Assembly (NCBI GenBank): GCA_947683425.1 | Contig: CANTUQ010000073.1 | Coordinates: forward strand, 13,931,001-13,995,000 | Direction of reading: 5' to 3' | Length of the DNA stretch: 64,000 nt | Origin: Excoecaria cochinchinensis | Lineage: Eukaryota; Streptophyta; Magnoliopsida; Malpighiales; Euphorbiaceae | Part shown: one piece after another, positions 1 through 11,261 of the stretch | Layout of the letters: the number at the start of each line of letters is the position of its first letter | How positions within the stretch are numbered: position 1 is the first letter of the stretch | Notes under the pieces: model-generated | What the model was told of the DNA's origin: nothing | Databases searched by the model: none | The model's input: only the letters and a program-made list of their open reading frames with translations | Made by a program: the position numbers and the translations under genes

Positions 1-290
1 TGCCCGTAGTCAATACACAATCTGAGAGATCCATCTTTCTTTTTCACGAACAACACTGGAGCTCCCCATAGCGATACACTAGGCCTAATGAAACCTTTCT
101 TGAGCAATTCTTGCAGTTGAATCTTCAATTCTTTCAACTCTGCTGGGGCCGTTCTGTATGGAGCCATGAAAACTGGTACAGTTCCCGGAGCTACATCAAT
201 AGAGAATTCAATCTCTCGATCAGGTGGTAAGCCTGGAAGATCTTCTAGAAACACATCTGGGAACTCACACACTGTGGGCATATTGATAGA
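1..290 (-). pseudogene. Reverse transcriptase N-terminus of chromovirus A (cut by window edge)
   Basis: Reading the minus strand gives the spacer before RT and the first RT block of a Del/Tekay-like Ty3/gypsy polyprotein. It contains the motifs [36 protein letters not shown] and [11 protein letters not shown]. The catalytic FxDD block would lie to the left of base 1. The piece follows protease 352-804 on the same strand, but a stop and a likely frame slip near 290-350 separate the two. The family call is secure; whether the copy is functional cannot be judged. Confidence 0.88.
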
Positions 291-351
291 TTAGGCGTTC
301 CCTTCTTTGCTTCCACTGCATAGTATAAATACGCCTCACAACCTTTCCTAA

Positions 352-804
352 TCAACCGCTTTGCTGCTGTGGCTGATATAACATCAGACAGATAATATGG
401 TCTTTGCCCACCACTCTTATTTCTTGATCATCAGGAGTCTTAAGGGTCACTCTTTTTCTTTTACTGTCAATCATCACATGGTGAGTGACTAACCAATCCA
501 TTCCCAAAATGGCATCAAACTCTTTGAAGGGTAACTTAATCAGATTAGCGGGGAAAACACAATTCTGAACACTGAAGGGGCAATTTCTATACACTCGATT
601 CACTATCACACTGTGACCCAATAAGTTACTCACTAGAATATCATGATCTAGGATGGAACAATCTAACCCATTTCCCCGTGTAATATCTGTGCTGATATAT
701 GAATGTGTGGACCCGGGATCTATAAGTGCATACACTAAATCAGAAAATATAGAAAATTTACCTACGATCACATCAGGAGCATCCTCCTGATCAAGGGCCC
801 TCAC
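352..804 (-). pseudogene. Retropepsin-like aspartic protease of chromovirus A
   Basis: A 150-residue open stretch resembles the pepsin-type protease of Tekay/Del chromoviruses, which cleaves the Gag-Pol polyprotein. The active-site segment reads YALIDPGSTHSYIS, with Asp in the D-x-G-S context, and the downstream flap/second block reads FDAILGMDWLVTHH. The entry begins at an internal Met, so the true polyprotein continues upstream towards the zinc knuckle. It is homologous to the protease of element E (7694-8413) on the other strand. Confidence 0.85.
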
Positions 805-891
805 TGCATAAGCTCGACCCGAAGGGCAACCCTGCCCCTGAGGTGGTAGTGGTGGAGGTCTAGCCGAATTGTGGGAGGCCGTCTCCCTGCC

Positions 892-1101
892 TCACCCTCT
901 GGGTGCTGATGGACCTGCTCCTGGTGCTTGGGAGGTCACCGACTGGGGCACTACATCTAGGAAATCTCTCACTAGATGCTCCTTGGACCCACTCTTAAAA
1001 CATGCACTCGATAAATATCTGCACTCACCAGGGTGAGATCTGCCATAATGGTCGCACTGCTGTGGCACTCCTCTGCCTCTACCTCGAGGTGCACTCCCCA
1101 C
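892..1101 (-). pseudogene. Gag C-terminus with degenerate zinc knuckle (element A)
   Basis: The reading is rich in Gly/Arg/Pro around CDHYGRSHPGEC and ACFKSGSKEHLVRDF. This matches the nucleocapsid part of Tekay-like Gag, but the expected CX2CX4HX4C box has lost two cysteines (CFKS and RDF where CFKC and RDC are usual). Bases 1102-1337 link it to the Gag core and hold several in-frame stops. It probably bound genomic RNA in the ancestor. Confidence 0.75.
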
Positions 1102-1337
1102 AGAAGACGTTGGAACATTACTGCCGGCCGGTTTCTTTTAACTGCGAGCCAGTGGTACTGATCCCCCTACTCTGGGATGGTGGTGGCCCTCGAGACCTTT
1201 TACTCTGACTACTTGCTCTATTGGATTGGCCCTGGTTTTCGTTTCTGCTGAAACCGTGCTTGCCTCTCTGCTTCATCAGCCTGAGATGTCTCAATTTTAA
1301 TGGTTGCAGCTACAAGAGATCTCAAATTTGGATGATT

Positions 1338-2072
1338 CTAACCACTAACTATCTGTTTCATCTTGTTGTGAAGGCCACGCTCAAACCTCTCCAATAATCT
1401 AGGCCCAGTCCTCAGCGCATCTTCAAGATAACCGCTTAATCTCTTAAATTCCCTTTCATACTCCACCACAATCCTGTTGCCCTGCTTCAATATCCAGAAG
1501 GCATCTTGCATTGCAGCTTTGTACTCCGCACCAATGTATTTCTTTTCAAATTGATCAATGAAAAACTCCCAATTCAACTGCTCGTCTGGGACTTGCTTTC
1601 TGATTGAGTCCCACCAAACATAGGCTGGACCCTGCAGTAATGCCACTGTGCCCTCAAATTTCTCCTCTGGAGTATTGTGCAGAATTTTGAACAATCTCTT
1701 GGTTTGGAACAACCATTCTTCTACTTGCTCAGAAGTCACTGATTCTCTGCCAAAGAAGTCCTCTGCTCTCATCTTTTTAAGCTGGTCCAGAATAGGCTTT
1801 CTCTGTGCTGGAGTTGCTAGTGGCACTGGTACTGGCTGATGTTGTTGCTGTTGCTGTTGGTGTTGCTCCATCTCAGTATAGATTCGGTGTCGAATATAAT
1901 CCGTCATCATAGTCAAAAATTCAGGCTGAGGTGGGGGTGGTGGCACTGAAGATGTTGACAACTGTCGTGGAGTTTCAACTCGACCTACATTGGCCGAGGC
2001 ACCACTCTCACCATCCCCAACACTGTAGCTTCGATCGGATGCCATTTGATCACTATAACAAGGAGCAAGCAT
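1338..2072 (-). CDS. Gag capsid region of chromovirus A (partial polyprotein)
   Basis: This 244-residue open frame carries the plant retrotransposon Gag domain. Recognisable blocks are KKMRAEDFFGRES, LLQGPAYVWWDSIRKQ, QFEKKYIGAEYKAAMQDAF and VEYEREFKRLSGY. The usual start is probably the internal ATG that begins MASDRSYSV (near 2045) rather than the first Met. A poly-Gln stretch near residues 74-80 lies in the N-terminal tail. The frame closes with a stop just before the linker at 1337, so Gag is not continuous with the zinc knuckle. Gag would form the virus-like particle in the cytoplasm. Confidence 0.85.
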   Translation of the reverse strand: MLAPCYSDQMASDRSYSVGDGESGASANVGRVETPRQLSTSSVPPPPPQPEFLTMMTDYIRHRIYTEMEQHQQQQQQHQPVPVPLATPAQRKPILDQLKKMRAEDFFGRESVTSEQVEEWLFQTKRLFKILHNTPEEKFEGTVALLQGPAYVWWDSIRKQVPDEQLNWEFFIDQFEKKYIGAEYKAAMQDAFWILKQGNRIVVEYEREFKRLSGYLEDALRTGPRLLERFERGLHNKMKQIVSG

Positions 2073-2996
2073 ACATCAGTACTATAACAAAATATTCACT
2101 TCTATTGGCATGTATATACAATCACTTAACAATCCCCACTCCGATCTTAGAATCGCCTAAACCTGCACATTTGAAAAACCACAGCCCCGGCAAGGGCATA
2201 ACAATAATAACATCCTATATCCATACAATTCCCATCCGCCTTCCAATACATAGTCATAATAAAGTCCACACAGATAGTATAAGTATCATAATATTACATG
2301 CCAAATCCAAATACTAGTTTAAGTGTATATACATGCCAAATTCCACAACATACATAAAATAAGAATAACTTCTACTTCGTCCGCTTGCTCCATCAAAATA
2401 ATGAGGTACGCTGCTCCAGTCCTATGGGGTACCTACATGCAGTCAAAAATAACTACGTGCTGAGCATTAGAATGCCCAGTGGTGGGTACCAATCTATAAA
2501 TTTCCTCAGTAATTTTAATTAATTAACATACTTTAATTACATATTCTTATTATTCTCTCTTATTATTATTTATATTTAATTCACTTACTAAGTCACCTAA
2601 TTAATCTCATATTTATTTAATTCAATCACTAAATTACACTTTTATTCACTTAATTACACTATTTATTTCATTACCTCACTTAATTATTTATTTCACCATT
2701 AATTACATTTTTATCACTAATCTTTACACTAAATTCCATTCATGTCCTTAACTTTTCAACTAATCACCATTGTGTCCTTTCTTTTCATTAATTACCATTA
2801 TGTCCTCACAATTACACAAATATCATTTATATCCCATCTTTTGCCATAATTCCACTTATGTCCTCACTATTATACATAATTACCAAAATGCCCTTATTTA
2901 TTCCATTTTTACACTATTAACCTTATTTAACTTAATTAATTACAATTATACCCTTTTTACTTCATTTTTCCACTATTCAACTTACAAAAAGTCAAA
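2073..2996 (-). repeat. Leader and U5-side LTR remnant of element A
   Basis: Bases 2149-2165 match the leader next to the PBS in elements F and G, but the TGGTATCAGAGC primer site itself is missing. From about 2290 on, the minus strand matches the 3' third of solo LTR P: the hairpin and GTGTAGGTAC-like block at 2400-2480 corresponds to 28700-28790, and the AT-rich stretch 2500-2990 corresponds to 28000-28680. It ends abruptly at an RNase H scrap. There is no coding content. Confidence 0.65.
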
Positions 2997-3255
2997 ATTT
3001 GAGTAGATAGAAAAGTGTCAAGCCAGTTTTGACAAGCTTAAGAAAATGTTAACAGAAACTCCAGTGTTAACTCAACTCGAATCAGGTAAAGACTTCACCA
3101 TCTATGGTGATACATCTTTGAATGTTTTGGGGTGTATACTGATGCAGGATGGAAAAGTGATAGCTTATGCCTCCCACCAGTTTAAGAATCATTAAAAGAA
3201 CTACCCAACACATGACCTTGAGCTAGCTGCCGTAGTGTTTGCATTGAAGATTTAA
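2997..3255 (+). pseudogene. Chromovirus RNase H fragment
   Basis: Plus-strand translation gives KCQASFDKLKKMLTETPVLT, then [30 protein letters not shown] and DLELAAVVFALKI. This is the RT thumb/RNase H junction of a Tekay-like element. Trp codons have become stops and SDAS has become GDTS. The fragment is cut at both ends: on the left against LTR-like DNA and on the right next to solo LTR K. It is homologous to 9270-9510 in element E. Confidence 0.85.
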
Positions 3256-3260
3256 ATAAA

Positions 3261-5653
3261 TGTAACACCCTTATACCCTATACGTATGCTACCGACTTTG
3301 AATGGATTTCTCTAGAGAAATCCAGCCATTTCTCCCTTTATATAGTTCTCTAATGAACTGAACCGGTCCGATCGATTTAGACCAAAATTTTGATTTTTCG
3401 GTTTAATTGCACTTTTTCAAAGCATCTATATGTTACTCTCATTATTTTCACTTCTAACCAATTCCATTGATCTTAAAAACATCAAAAATAGGCTCCCTAC
3501 AAATTTTCAACTCAATCGGAGTCTATTTGGGTACCGGTTCACTTAAACCGGTTCGATTCGATAAAATTTTCTTTTACCGAAAAATACAACCCTAAAACTG
3601 TCAAAATTCACCGAAATCACTTCCATTACATTATTTAACATACTAAAATTCTATTGGGCCACATAAGGCTCTCATAACCCCTTGGTCAAATCTCGGTCAA
3701 ACCCTAGTTCAAATTGAACTGAACCGGAGGCCAACTTCAGAATGACTTTCGGAGGTCGTTTTAGCTATGTTTTCAGTTCCAATTCCACCACTAGACTCCT
3801 TACGACCCACAGATCATTTTTGCGAAATTAAAATTTTTCGGGCGCCGGACAGCCGAGGCCGCTGTATAGCCACCCCGGTGTTACCCGTCCCGGAATCACT
3901 ATATTTTTAACACACTTAACACTGAAGTTTGACACTGGCAAACTCACTCCCTACATTGTTCAACACTGTGATTATCTTGATGACACTAGAATTACACTCT
4001 TGATACTTCTAGACCGGTATTTGGGCCATTACATGTACATACTCTCAAAATTGACACGCAAAGCATTTTTACTCTTCTATCTCAAATCATATACACAAAT
4101 CTATCATTCTTATGCATTTTCATGTACCAAAACACACAAATGATAGATATTCACATATCACAGCAAGATCCGAAGAGAAATGGACAAGCATTTCCAAATG
4201 TACACAACCAAACACAAAGCTCCCAAACTTGAAATGGAGCTTAAACCCACAACCTTCAAGATACTACTTTTCCCTTTCCTTTGCTCTTTCTTCTCTCTTT
4301 AGATTCTTGCATAATCTAACCAAAATAATAGCTCAATTAACCCATGAATCAAACCATATAACCCATCATAAAACCGAACGGAATAAGAAGGGGAAGAAAA
4401 AGATTAAAGCCACATAAACCCAGCCACTTACCTCTTGGAACAATTCTATCTCAAAATCCTAGCTCAACTTGAAGAACAGTACATGCAAAGCTTGAGAGCA
4501 GAAATGGAGAAGTGAGGAAGTGAGAGAATGTGAGAGTGCAAGAAAGAGGAGCAACTGATGGCTTCCACGGGAAGCAAACCAATTTCTGCTCTCCCTCTCT
4601 CTTCTTCCTTTCAAATCTCCATTAATGCACTCAACTACCAAGCCACATGTCACAATTCTATTGGACCTCTAATTCCATTACCTTGTCTTTACCGTTTTTC
4701 CCTCACTTCACTTACACAAATACTAAGTTATCCTCAATAAACTCTTATAAATCATTAATTAAATCCCAATTCATTTACACAATTACCAATTTACCCATTT
4801 AAATATCCAACTAAACATGCAATTTCAATTAGGCCATTTTTGGGATGTTGTATTTAATCTTAGGTCAACCAAACTCACGATATTCATTATCACTCAACAT
4901 ATTTATTTCTTCAATTCAACACACCACAAAACACAATTTACATACTTAATGTACACAAGCAATCAATTAACACACACACAAATAATTAGTTCCCAAACCT
5001 CTTCTCCTATGCTCCAAATGCTCACTTGCTATAAGGTTCTCCAATTTTTCTTTACCCTTAGCTTTGCTGGATTCTACCACTACCACCATCATCCCAAATC
5101 CAGAAATGAAAACAAGAGTTCAATAGCAATTCAATCTCAATTTCAGAAACAAGGAGTAGAAGATGATGAAGAACCATTAATTAAACCACTTACCTTGACT
5201 AATAGCAATTACAGCACAACATAAAATTGCTTGACCAAATCAACAAAAATGCAATGGTTCAAACTAAAGAAGAGAAGAACAAGAAAAGAGAAAAAATAGA
5301 AGAAGGTTGCCGGATCAAAGAGAGAAGAAGAATGGATCAAAATCTGTCTTTTTCCACTATTTAAATTGCATGCAACTAGGTGTGTTGGCATAGCCAACCA
5401 ATAACACTTGGAATCCACTACAACTATACTAATCAATGATTAGCTTAAGTAAACCTCCACTATCACTAATTAATCCTCACTTAAACTTAATCATGCACAT
5501 TAACACTTTAGCCACTTAAACTTATTCACCTTATTCAATTAGGTCCTCAATTATCTTACACTTAAGTCCTCAATTAAATACACTTCAAATTAACTTTACC
5601 CAATGACCACAATTTAACCAATATGCTACTAGGGTGTAATTTGGGCTGTTACA
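3261..5653 (-). mobile_element. Solo LTR K (minus orientation)
   Basis: A 2.4-kb unit begins TGTAACACCC and ends GGGCTGTTACA, the same terminal style as the other Tekay-like LTRs here. Flanks are ATAAA (3256-3260) and ATTAA (5654-5658), a 5-bp target duplication with one mismatch. No gag or pol lies beside it, so it looks like the product of LTR-LTR recombination. Bases 3340-3560 and 3720-3850 match, in inverse, bases 26170-26580 of solo LTR P. The rest is AT-rich and shows no gene. Confidence 0.75.
3303..3345 (-). promoter_or_regulatory. Candidate LTR promoter: TATA box followed by 22-bp perfect palindrome
   Basis: On the minus strand TATATAAAGGGAGA (3345-3332) is followed after about 8 bases by a perfect 22-bp palindrome (3303-3324) with 11-base arm TGGATTTCTCT. 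A TATA box with a hairpin directly downstream recurs in the other Tekay-like LTRs of this window. The promoter role is inferred. Confidence 0.5.
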
Positions 5654-5658
5654 ATTAA

Positions 5659-6456
5659 TGTGAACTCAGGCTAATATATGTCTATATCTTTATAGTAAAG
5701 CTAGTATGTTATAAGTATGAGTATTTGAGTAAGGGCAAGATGTAGTGATTTGATGTCCTGATTTTCACACCGATATTTATTTTATTATATGTTTATACAT
5801 GTATTGATGATGTAAAGATACGCTATTGCAAGATTATTTTGTTAGATGTGTATAAAAGTTAATGTTATTGCATGCTAAAGTATATGTAGAATTACATGAG
5901 TTATTTACATGAAAATGGTGCACTTATTATTGATATGTTCGTAATTGAATGTTGTAAATACTTGAATTTTAATGATTATGCATTATAGTATTATATTATT
6001 TGATTTCTGTGATTTTGTTAGAAGTCTTTTGTTTTTGTTCCTCCCGCTAAGCCTTATCGCTTAGCACGGGTGTTTTCCTCGTGTAGGTGGCGGGTTCATT
6101 TTGGAGTTGGGCATCTGCAGGTCATGGAAACTAGGAGTTTAGTTGTAGCTCTTCGTGTTTTTGTTATTGTATTTTGTATAGTCCTGTATATGTAATTGTA
6201 AGAGATATTTTGTTTAAGTTAATGTAAAGGTTTTGTATATGAATATTTTAGTATATGTATATGTAAATGTTATAAGATCGGTTTTGTAATTGTTATGGAT
6301 TATTTATGAATTGTAATTAAAGTTAAGTTATTTCCTTTATGATATATGTATTTAAGTTGTTCGCATTTGCCCCCTTTGTTTTCTTTTGCTTTTATATGTG
6401 CATGTTTGCACTTTATAGCACCACGATATCCTCGCAAGGGGTATTGAGGTGTTACA
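5659..6456 (+). repeat. Truncated Tekay-like LTR, 3' portion
   Basis: Plus-oriented LTR sequence ends GGGGTATTGAGGTGTTACA at 6456. It holds the R-end block shared with other LTRs here: stem GCTAAGC/GCTTAGC (6046-6065), then ACGGGTGTTTTCC, GTGTAGGT, and CATCTGCAGG with ACTAGGAGTT. It lacks the LTR start and any PBS or gag. Confidence 0.65.
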
Positions 6457-6868
6457 TTCGCTCAGCACGGGTGTTTTCCCGTGTAGGTATGCTGGTTTGA
6501 GTCTAGAGAGTTGTACATCTGCAGGCCACTAGGAGTTGAAGCTTGGAGTTCTTTTTATATATGAAATGATTACTTTTGTAATGATTGGTGTATTGATTAT
6601 GTAAAGGATTTTGTTTAATAGATAAAGTACTTTGTATATTAAGTGCAAACGTTTTAAAAGAGAAATTTCATGTTATATGTGGAAGTTATCATTATTTTGT
6701 ATTATAAGAACTAAAATTTATAAATGCATGTATGACTGGATTCTTATTAATGATATTCGGTTATTATTCATATAAGCGATATGATAGTGTTTAATTCAAT
6801 TGAATTATTTGGTTGTTTATGCGTGCGTAGTGATCTGATATCCTTCCAGGGGGTATTAGGGTGCTACA
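6457..6868 (+). repeat. Truncated 5' LTR (R-end/U5) of element E
   Basis: The sequence starts inside the R-end hairpin block (CTCAGCACGGGTGTTTTCCC), continues through CATCTGCAGGCCACTAGGAG, and ends GGTATTAGGGTGCTACA at 6868. Gag-coding sequence follows at once, so the PBS and the start of gag were deleted together. Confidence 0.65.
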
Positions 6869-7400
6869 ACAACCACAGGCTCTAGAGCAACCTCCAACCC
6901 CGCCAAAAAGGAAGCCAATACTGGACCACCTTAAAAGACTTGGCACTGAAGATTTTTATGGGTGTGATCCTCTGACACTAATGTAGGCTGAGGAGTGGCT
7001 TTTTAAGATAATAAGAGCATTTGAAGTTACTCAGAGCCCTCCAAGTGAGATGCTACAAGGGGCAGTGGCCTTATTGCAGGGTCCAACATTTTTATGGTGG
7101 GATGCAGTTCGTAAGCATACTCCCACAGAGATGTTGACATGGGAGTTTTTCTTAGCCCAATTCGAGAAGAAGTATGTCAGGTCCGAGTATAGAGCTTCAA
7201 TGCAAGATGCCTTCTGGAGACTGAGGCAGGGTATTAAGTCAATGGTAGAGTATGAACGTGAGTTTGAGTGTCTCAGTGCTTAACTGGATAAGGGACAGAT
7301 GACAAATGAAAGATTAAGCCAGAGATTTGAGCGAGGCCTACATAATCGGATCAGGTAGTTTATGGGTCTCAGAAGCATTCAGATATACGTTCCCTGGTGG
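6869..7400 (+). pseudogene. Gag of element E (degenerate)
   Basis: Translation reads KRKPILDHLKRLGTEDFYG, a TAG stop, then AEEWLFKIIRAFEV, LLQGPTFLWWDAVRKH, QFEKKYVRSEYRASMQDAF and VEYEREFECLSA before another stop. The only long open piece is 7050-7283. The residues match Gag of element A block for block. The N-terminal tail is missing because of the deletion at 6868. Confidence 0.85.
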
Positions 7401-7459
7401 AAGCAGCTATGAAGGTGGAATTGATACAGACTGATGAAGCTAATAGACATAATTGGTTC

Positions 7460-8413
7460 AAATAGAACAAAAAATTGAGTAAATCTAGTGGTGCTGGTAG
7501 TTAGAGTAAGAAGTCGAGAGGGCATAATCCTTCTCAGAGCCTTAATTTAGTGACACCCGCTCTCAATCAGAAGATCCCAGCAGACAGTAGCGCACTAGTG
7601 ACTTTAGTGGGTAGTGCACCTAGACGTAGAGGTCGGGGTATAGCTTAGACTTCTGATCATTGTGGTAGATCTCATCTAGGAGAGTGCAGAAATTTGTCTA
7701 GGGCATGTTTCAAGTATGGGTCGAAGGAACACCTAGTGAAAGACTGTCTTGATGCATTGCCATTGTCAGCCACGTCTCCTGCACCAGGCTTAGGGTCTTC
7801 ATCAGCCAGAGGTAGGGGTAGAGGGGCAGCCTCCAATCATACACCCAGACATCCTACACAATCATCTCAGGGACAAGGACAGGGATGTGCCACGGGCCAT
7901 ACTTATGCAGTTAGAGCCAGGGAGGAGGAGGATGCACCAGATGTGATCGTAGGTAAATTCTCATTATTGTCTAATTCTGTGTATGCACTTATTGATCTTG
8001 GCTCCATAAACTCTTACATAAAGGCTGATATCGCATGGGGTAAAGGGTTAATTGACTCAAAACTAGACCAAGATATTTTAGTGAGCAATCCTCTGGGTTA
8101 TAGTGTTTTAGTGAGCAAGGTGTATAGAGACTGTCCCATTAGTGCACAGGGTTGTGTTTTCTTAGTAAATTTGATTGAACTCCCTTTCAAAGACTTTGAT
8201 GTTATACTAGGGATGGACCGGTTATCTACCCACCAAGTGACAGTTGACTATAAGCGGAAGAGAGCCCTTAAGACTTCAGATGGCCAAGAAATTATAGTAG
8301 TAGGTGAAAGTATAGATTATCTTTCTGATGTGATATCGGCTACTGCTGCAAAAAGGCTAATTAGGAAGGGATGTACGACTTATTTGTGTTATGCAATGGA
8401 AGCTACCAAATAA
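7460..8413 (+). pseudogene. Nucleocapsid zinc knuckle and aspartic protease of element E
   Basis: The open frame 7694-8413 (239 residues) starts in the zinc knuckle, ACFKYGSKEHLVKDC, where the second Cys of CX2C is Tyr. After a Ser/Gly/Arg-rich spacer comes the protease: DAPDVIVGKFSLLS, then YALIDLGSINSYIK (active-site Asp kept, the usual Pro/Ser replaced by Leu), then FDVILGMDRLSTHQ. Upstream, 7460-7693 is the same polyprotein interrupted by stops. It resembles A at 352-1101. Confidence 0.82.
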
Positions 8414-9115
8414 GATCCTAAAGTGACCGATGTGCCTCCTGTTTGTGAATTTCAAGATGTTTTCCCTGAAGAACTTCCAGGCTTGCCACCTGACAAGGAG
8501 ATTGAGTTCACTATTGATGTAGCTCTGAGCACTACACCTGTTTCCATTGCTCCCTATAGAATTGCACCAACATAATTGAAAGAGTTGAAGGCCCAATTGC
8601 AAGACTTTCTTTAAAAAGGCTTCATCAGACCCAATGTATCACCATGGGGAGCACTGGTATTATTTGTGAAAAAGAAGGATGGGTCCCTCAGGTTATGTAT
8701 TGACTACCGGTAGCTAAGTAAACTGATAATTAAGAACAAGTATCCTCTTCCACGGATAGTTGATTTGTTTGATTAGCTGAAAGGCGCAGGTGTGTTCTCA
8801 AAAATTGATCAGAGATTGGACTATCATCAATTGATGATAAAGGAAGCTGATGTGCCTAAAATTGATTTTCGCACCAGACATGGTCACTATGAGTTCCTGG
8901 TTATGCTTTTTTGGCTTTCAAATGCACCAGCCGCTTTTACAGACTTAATGAACAGGATTTTCCACCCGTACCTGGATCAGTTTATGGTGGTCTTCATTGA
9001 TGACATTTTGGTGTATTCTAAGACTCCGAAAGACCATGATCAGCATTTACGGATTGTTTTGCAGACTCTCAGGGAGAAACAGCTGTATGCTAAGTTCAGC
9101 AAGTGCGATTTTTAG
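8414..9115 (+). pseudogene. Reverse transcriptase of element E
   Basis: Blocks read [64 protein letters not shown] and the catalytic [10 protein letters not shown]. At least five in-frame stops lie between 8570 and 9114; 8792-9115 is the longest open part. The FSKIDLRSGYHQ block has become [12 protein letters not shown]. The enzyme would copy the RNA genome into cDNA; this copy is dead. Confidence 0.88.
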
Positions 9116-9940
9116 CTAAATGAAGTATCTTTTCTTGGCCATGTAGTGTTAGCAGAAATCAGAAGTTTCTTAAGTTTGGCTAGTTATTATAGAAGATTTG
9201 TAAAGGGCTTTTCAACCATTATGACACCTTTAACCCGACTATTATACAAAAAGGTTAAGTTTGAGTGGACCGATAAATGTCAAGAAAGTTTTAAGAAACT
9301 CAAAAGTATGCTCACGGAAGCTCTGGTGTTGACTCTACCTGAATTGGGTAAAGATTTTACAATTTACAGTGATGCCTCCAAGAATGGATTAGGCTATGTT
9401 TTAATACAGGAAGGCAAGGTGATTGCTTATGCCTCCCGACAGCTTAAGAATCATGAAAAGAACTATCCTAATCATGATCTTAAGCTGGCAGCTATTGTAT
9501 TTGCCTTCAAGATATGGAGACATTATCTGTATGGTGAGAAGTGTTACATCTTTACTGATCATAAGAATCTGAAGTATCTACTTACTTAGAGGGAGCTTAA
9601 CCTTAGACAGAGAAGATGGCTTGAACTCATTAAGGATTATGAATGTTTCATCGATTATTACCCGGGGAAAGCAAATGTTGTGGCTGATGCTCTCAGTAGG
9701 AAGTTTATAGCAGCGATGAGGGCTATGAATCTGAAATTGGGTATGTCAAATAATGGGGCATTAATAACAGATATGCAAGTGAAACATGATTTTTTGCAGC
9801 AAGTAAAAGCCGCTCGGAAACAAGATGATCGGTTGTCCACTTTGATGAACCGAGAGAAGGATGGTGATAACGGTGATTATTCACTAGATTCTGAGGGTAA
9901 TCTTTACTATAAACAGAGGTTATGGGTACCTGATTAAGTT
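9116..9940 (+). pseudogene. RT thumb and RNase H of element E
   Basis: After FLGHVV the reading jumps straight to [20 protein letters not shown], so roughly 25-30 codons of the thumb region are deleted. RNase H follows: [45 protein letters not shown] and ANVVADALSRK. The catalytic Glu of the usual HDLELAAV block is Lys here, while both Asp remain. A TAG ends the first part at 9589 and the domain resumes to 9937. Confidence 0.86.
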
Positions 9941-9943
9941 GAA

Positions 9944-10699
9944 TTGAAAAAGAGTATTTTGACAGAAGCCCATCATAGTAGCTATGCAATGGACTTTTTT
10001 AGTAACAAGATGTACCAGGATTTGAAAATGCATTATTGGTGGCCACGTATGAAGCGGGATGTGACAGAATTTGTGGGCAAATGTTTGATATGTCAGCAAG
10101 TGAAGGTAGAACACCAGGTTCCATCTAGGTTACTTTAGCCTATTACAATACCCGAATCGAAGTGGGATAGGGTGATCATGGATTTTGTGATAGGTTTACC
10201 ACTCACCCGAAGGAAACATGATGCTATTTGGGTAGTGATTGACAGGCTCACTAAATCTACTCATTTCCTACCTATCAGAATAGACTATTCCTTAACTAGG
10301 GTGGCAGAAATCTACATTAATGAGAGAGTGAGGCTTCGTGGAATGCCATCTTCCATTATTTTCGATAGGGATCCGAGATTTACTTCTTATTTTTGGAAGA
10401 AGTTACAGAAAGCTTTGGATACAAGGCTTCACTTCATTACAGCTTTCCACCCTCAGATTGATGGACAATCTAAACGAGTGAATCAGATACTTAAGGATAT
10501 GTTGAGATGTAGTGTCCCTAAATTTGAGAGTAGCTGGGAGAAGTATTTGCCCTTAGCTAAATTCGCTTATAATAATAGTTATCTGTCCAGCATTAAGATG
10601 GCTCCTTATGAAGTATTGTATGGAAGAAAGTGTAGGACTCCTTTATGTTGGACCGAGTTGAGTGAAAACAAGCTTGTGAGGTCAGATCTGATTCGATAG
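9944..10699 (+). pseudogene. Integrase zinc-binding and catalytic core of element E
   Basis: The H2C2 region reads EAHHSSYAMDFFSNKMYQDL and CLICQQVK; the second His position appears to be Asp. The core reads WDRVIMDFVIGLPLTRRKHD, IIFDRDPRFTSYFW and FHPQIDGQSKRVNQILKDM. The two Asp of the DDE triad are present, but the Glu of the usual GQSERT motif is Lys. A TAG separates 10138 from 10172. The enzyme would insert cDNA into chromosomes; the loss of Glu makes this copy inactive. Confidence 0.88.
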
Positions 10700-10717
10700 A
10701 TAGAAGAAAAGGTACGC

Positions 10718-11206
10718 GTGACCAAGGATAGATTGAAGGAAGCCATGAACAGACAAAAATCATATGCTAACCTGAAGAGAAGAGACATAGAGTTTCAAGT
10801 GGGTGAAAGAGTGTTTTTGAAAGTGTCACCATGGAAAAAGGTACTGAGGTTTGGAAAGAAGGGCAAGCTGAGTCCGAGATTCATTGGGCCATATGAAATA
10901 ATTCAGTGAGTGGGACCAATGGCCGACAGATTGAAGTTACCTCAGGTATTAGAGAAAATTCATGATGCCTTCCATGTATCGATGCTGTGGAGGTACCAAT
11001 TAGACCCAAGCCATATAATCAAGATAGATGAGATTCAGATTCAGCCTGACATGACCTACGAAGAAGTGCCAGTGAAAATCTTAGCAAGAGAGGTCAGACA
11101 ACTCAGAAACAAGCAGATCCCACTTGTAGAAGTACTATGGAATCACCATAATGTCCAGGAAGCGACTTGGGAGCCCGAAGTGATGATGCGACAGCAGTAT
11201 CCATAG
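10718..11206 (+). pseudogene. Integrase C-terminus and chromodomain of element E
   Basis: Reading 10718-10909 gives the basic integrase tail, with FQVGERVFLKVSPWK and LSPRFIGPYEI, and a TGA. Reading 10910-11206 gives LEKIHDAFHVSMLWRY, then a chromodomain: TYEEVPVKILAREVRQLRN, IPLVEVLWNHH and EATWEPEVMMRQQYP. Chromodomains of this type tether integrase to histone marks and direct insertion into heterochromatin. The domain is complete apart from the upstream stop and identifies the lineage. Confidence 0.9.
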
Positions 11207-11221
11207 ATTTTCAATACAGGT

Positions 11222-11261
11222 AAAATTTCGAGGACGAATTTTTTTTTAAGTAGAAGAGAAT
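11222..11261 (+). other. Pre-PPT hairpin and polypurine tract of element E
   Basis: The 3' non-coding end holds AATTTCGAGGACGAATT, the Del/Tekay signature that can fold as AATTTCG-AGGA-CGAAATT in intact copies, then a T/A run and AAGTAGAAGAGAAT directly before the LTR start TGTAATGGCC. F and G carry the same order on the opposite strand (for example 17568-17600). Confidence 0.65.

Noticed and set aside
4112..5436. Several frames of 60-135 residues (4112-4417, 4459-4740, 4817-5224, 5209-5436)
   Set aside because: They lie in U3 of solo LTR K, low complexity and hydrophobic or basic runs, no domain, no match to gag or pol.
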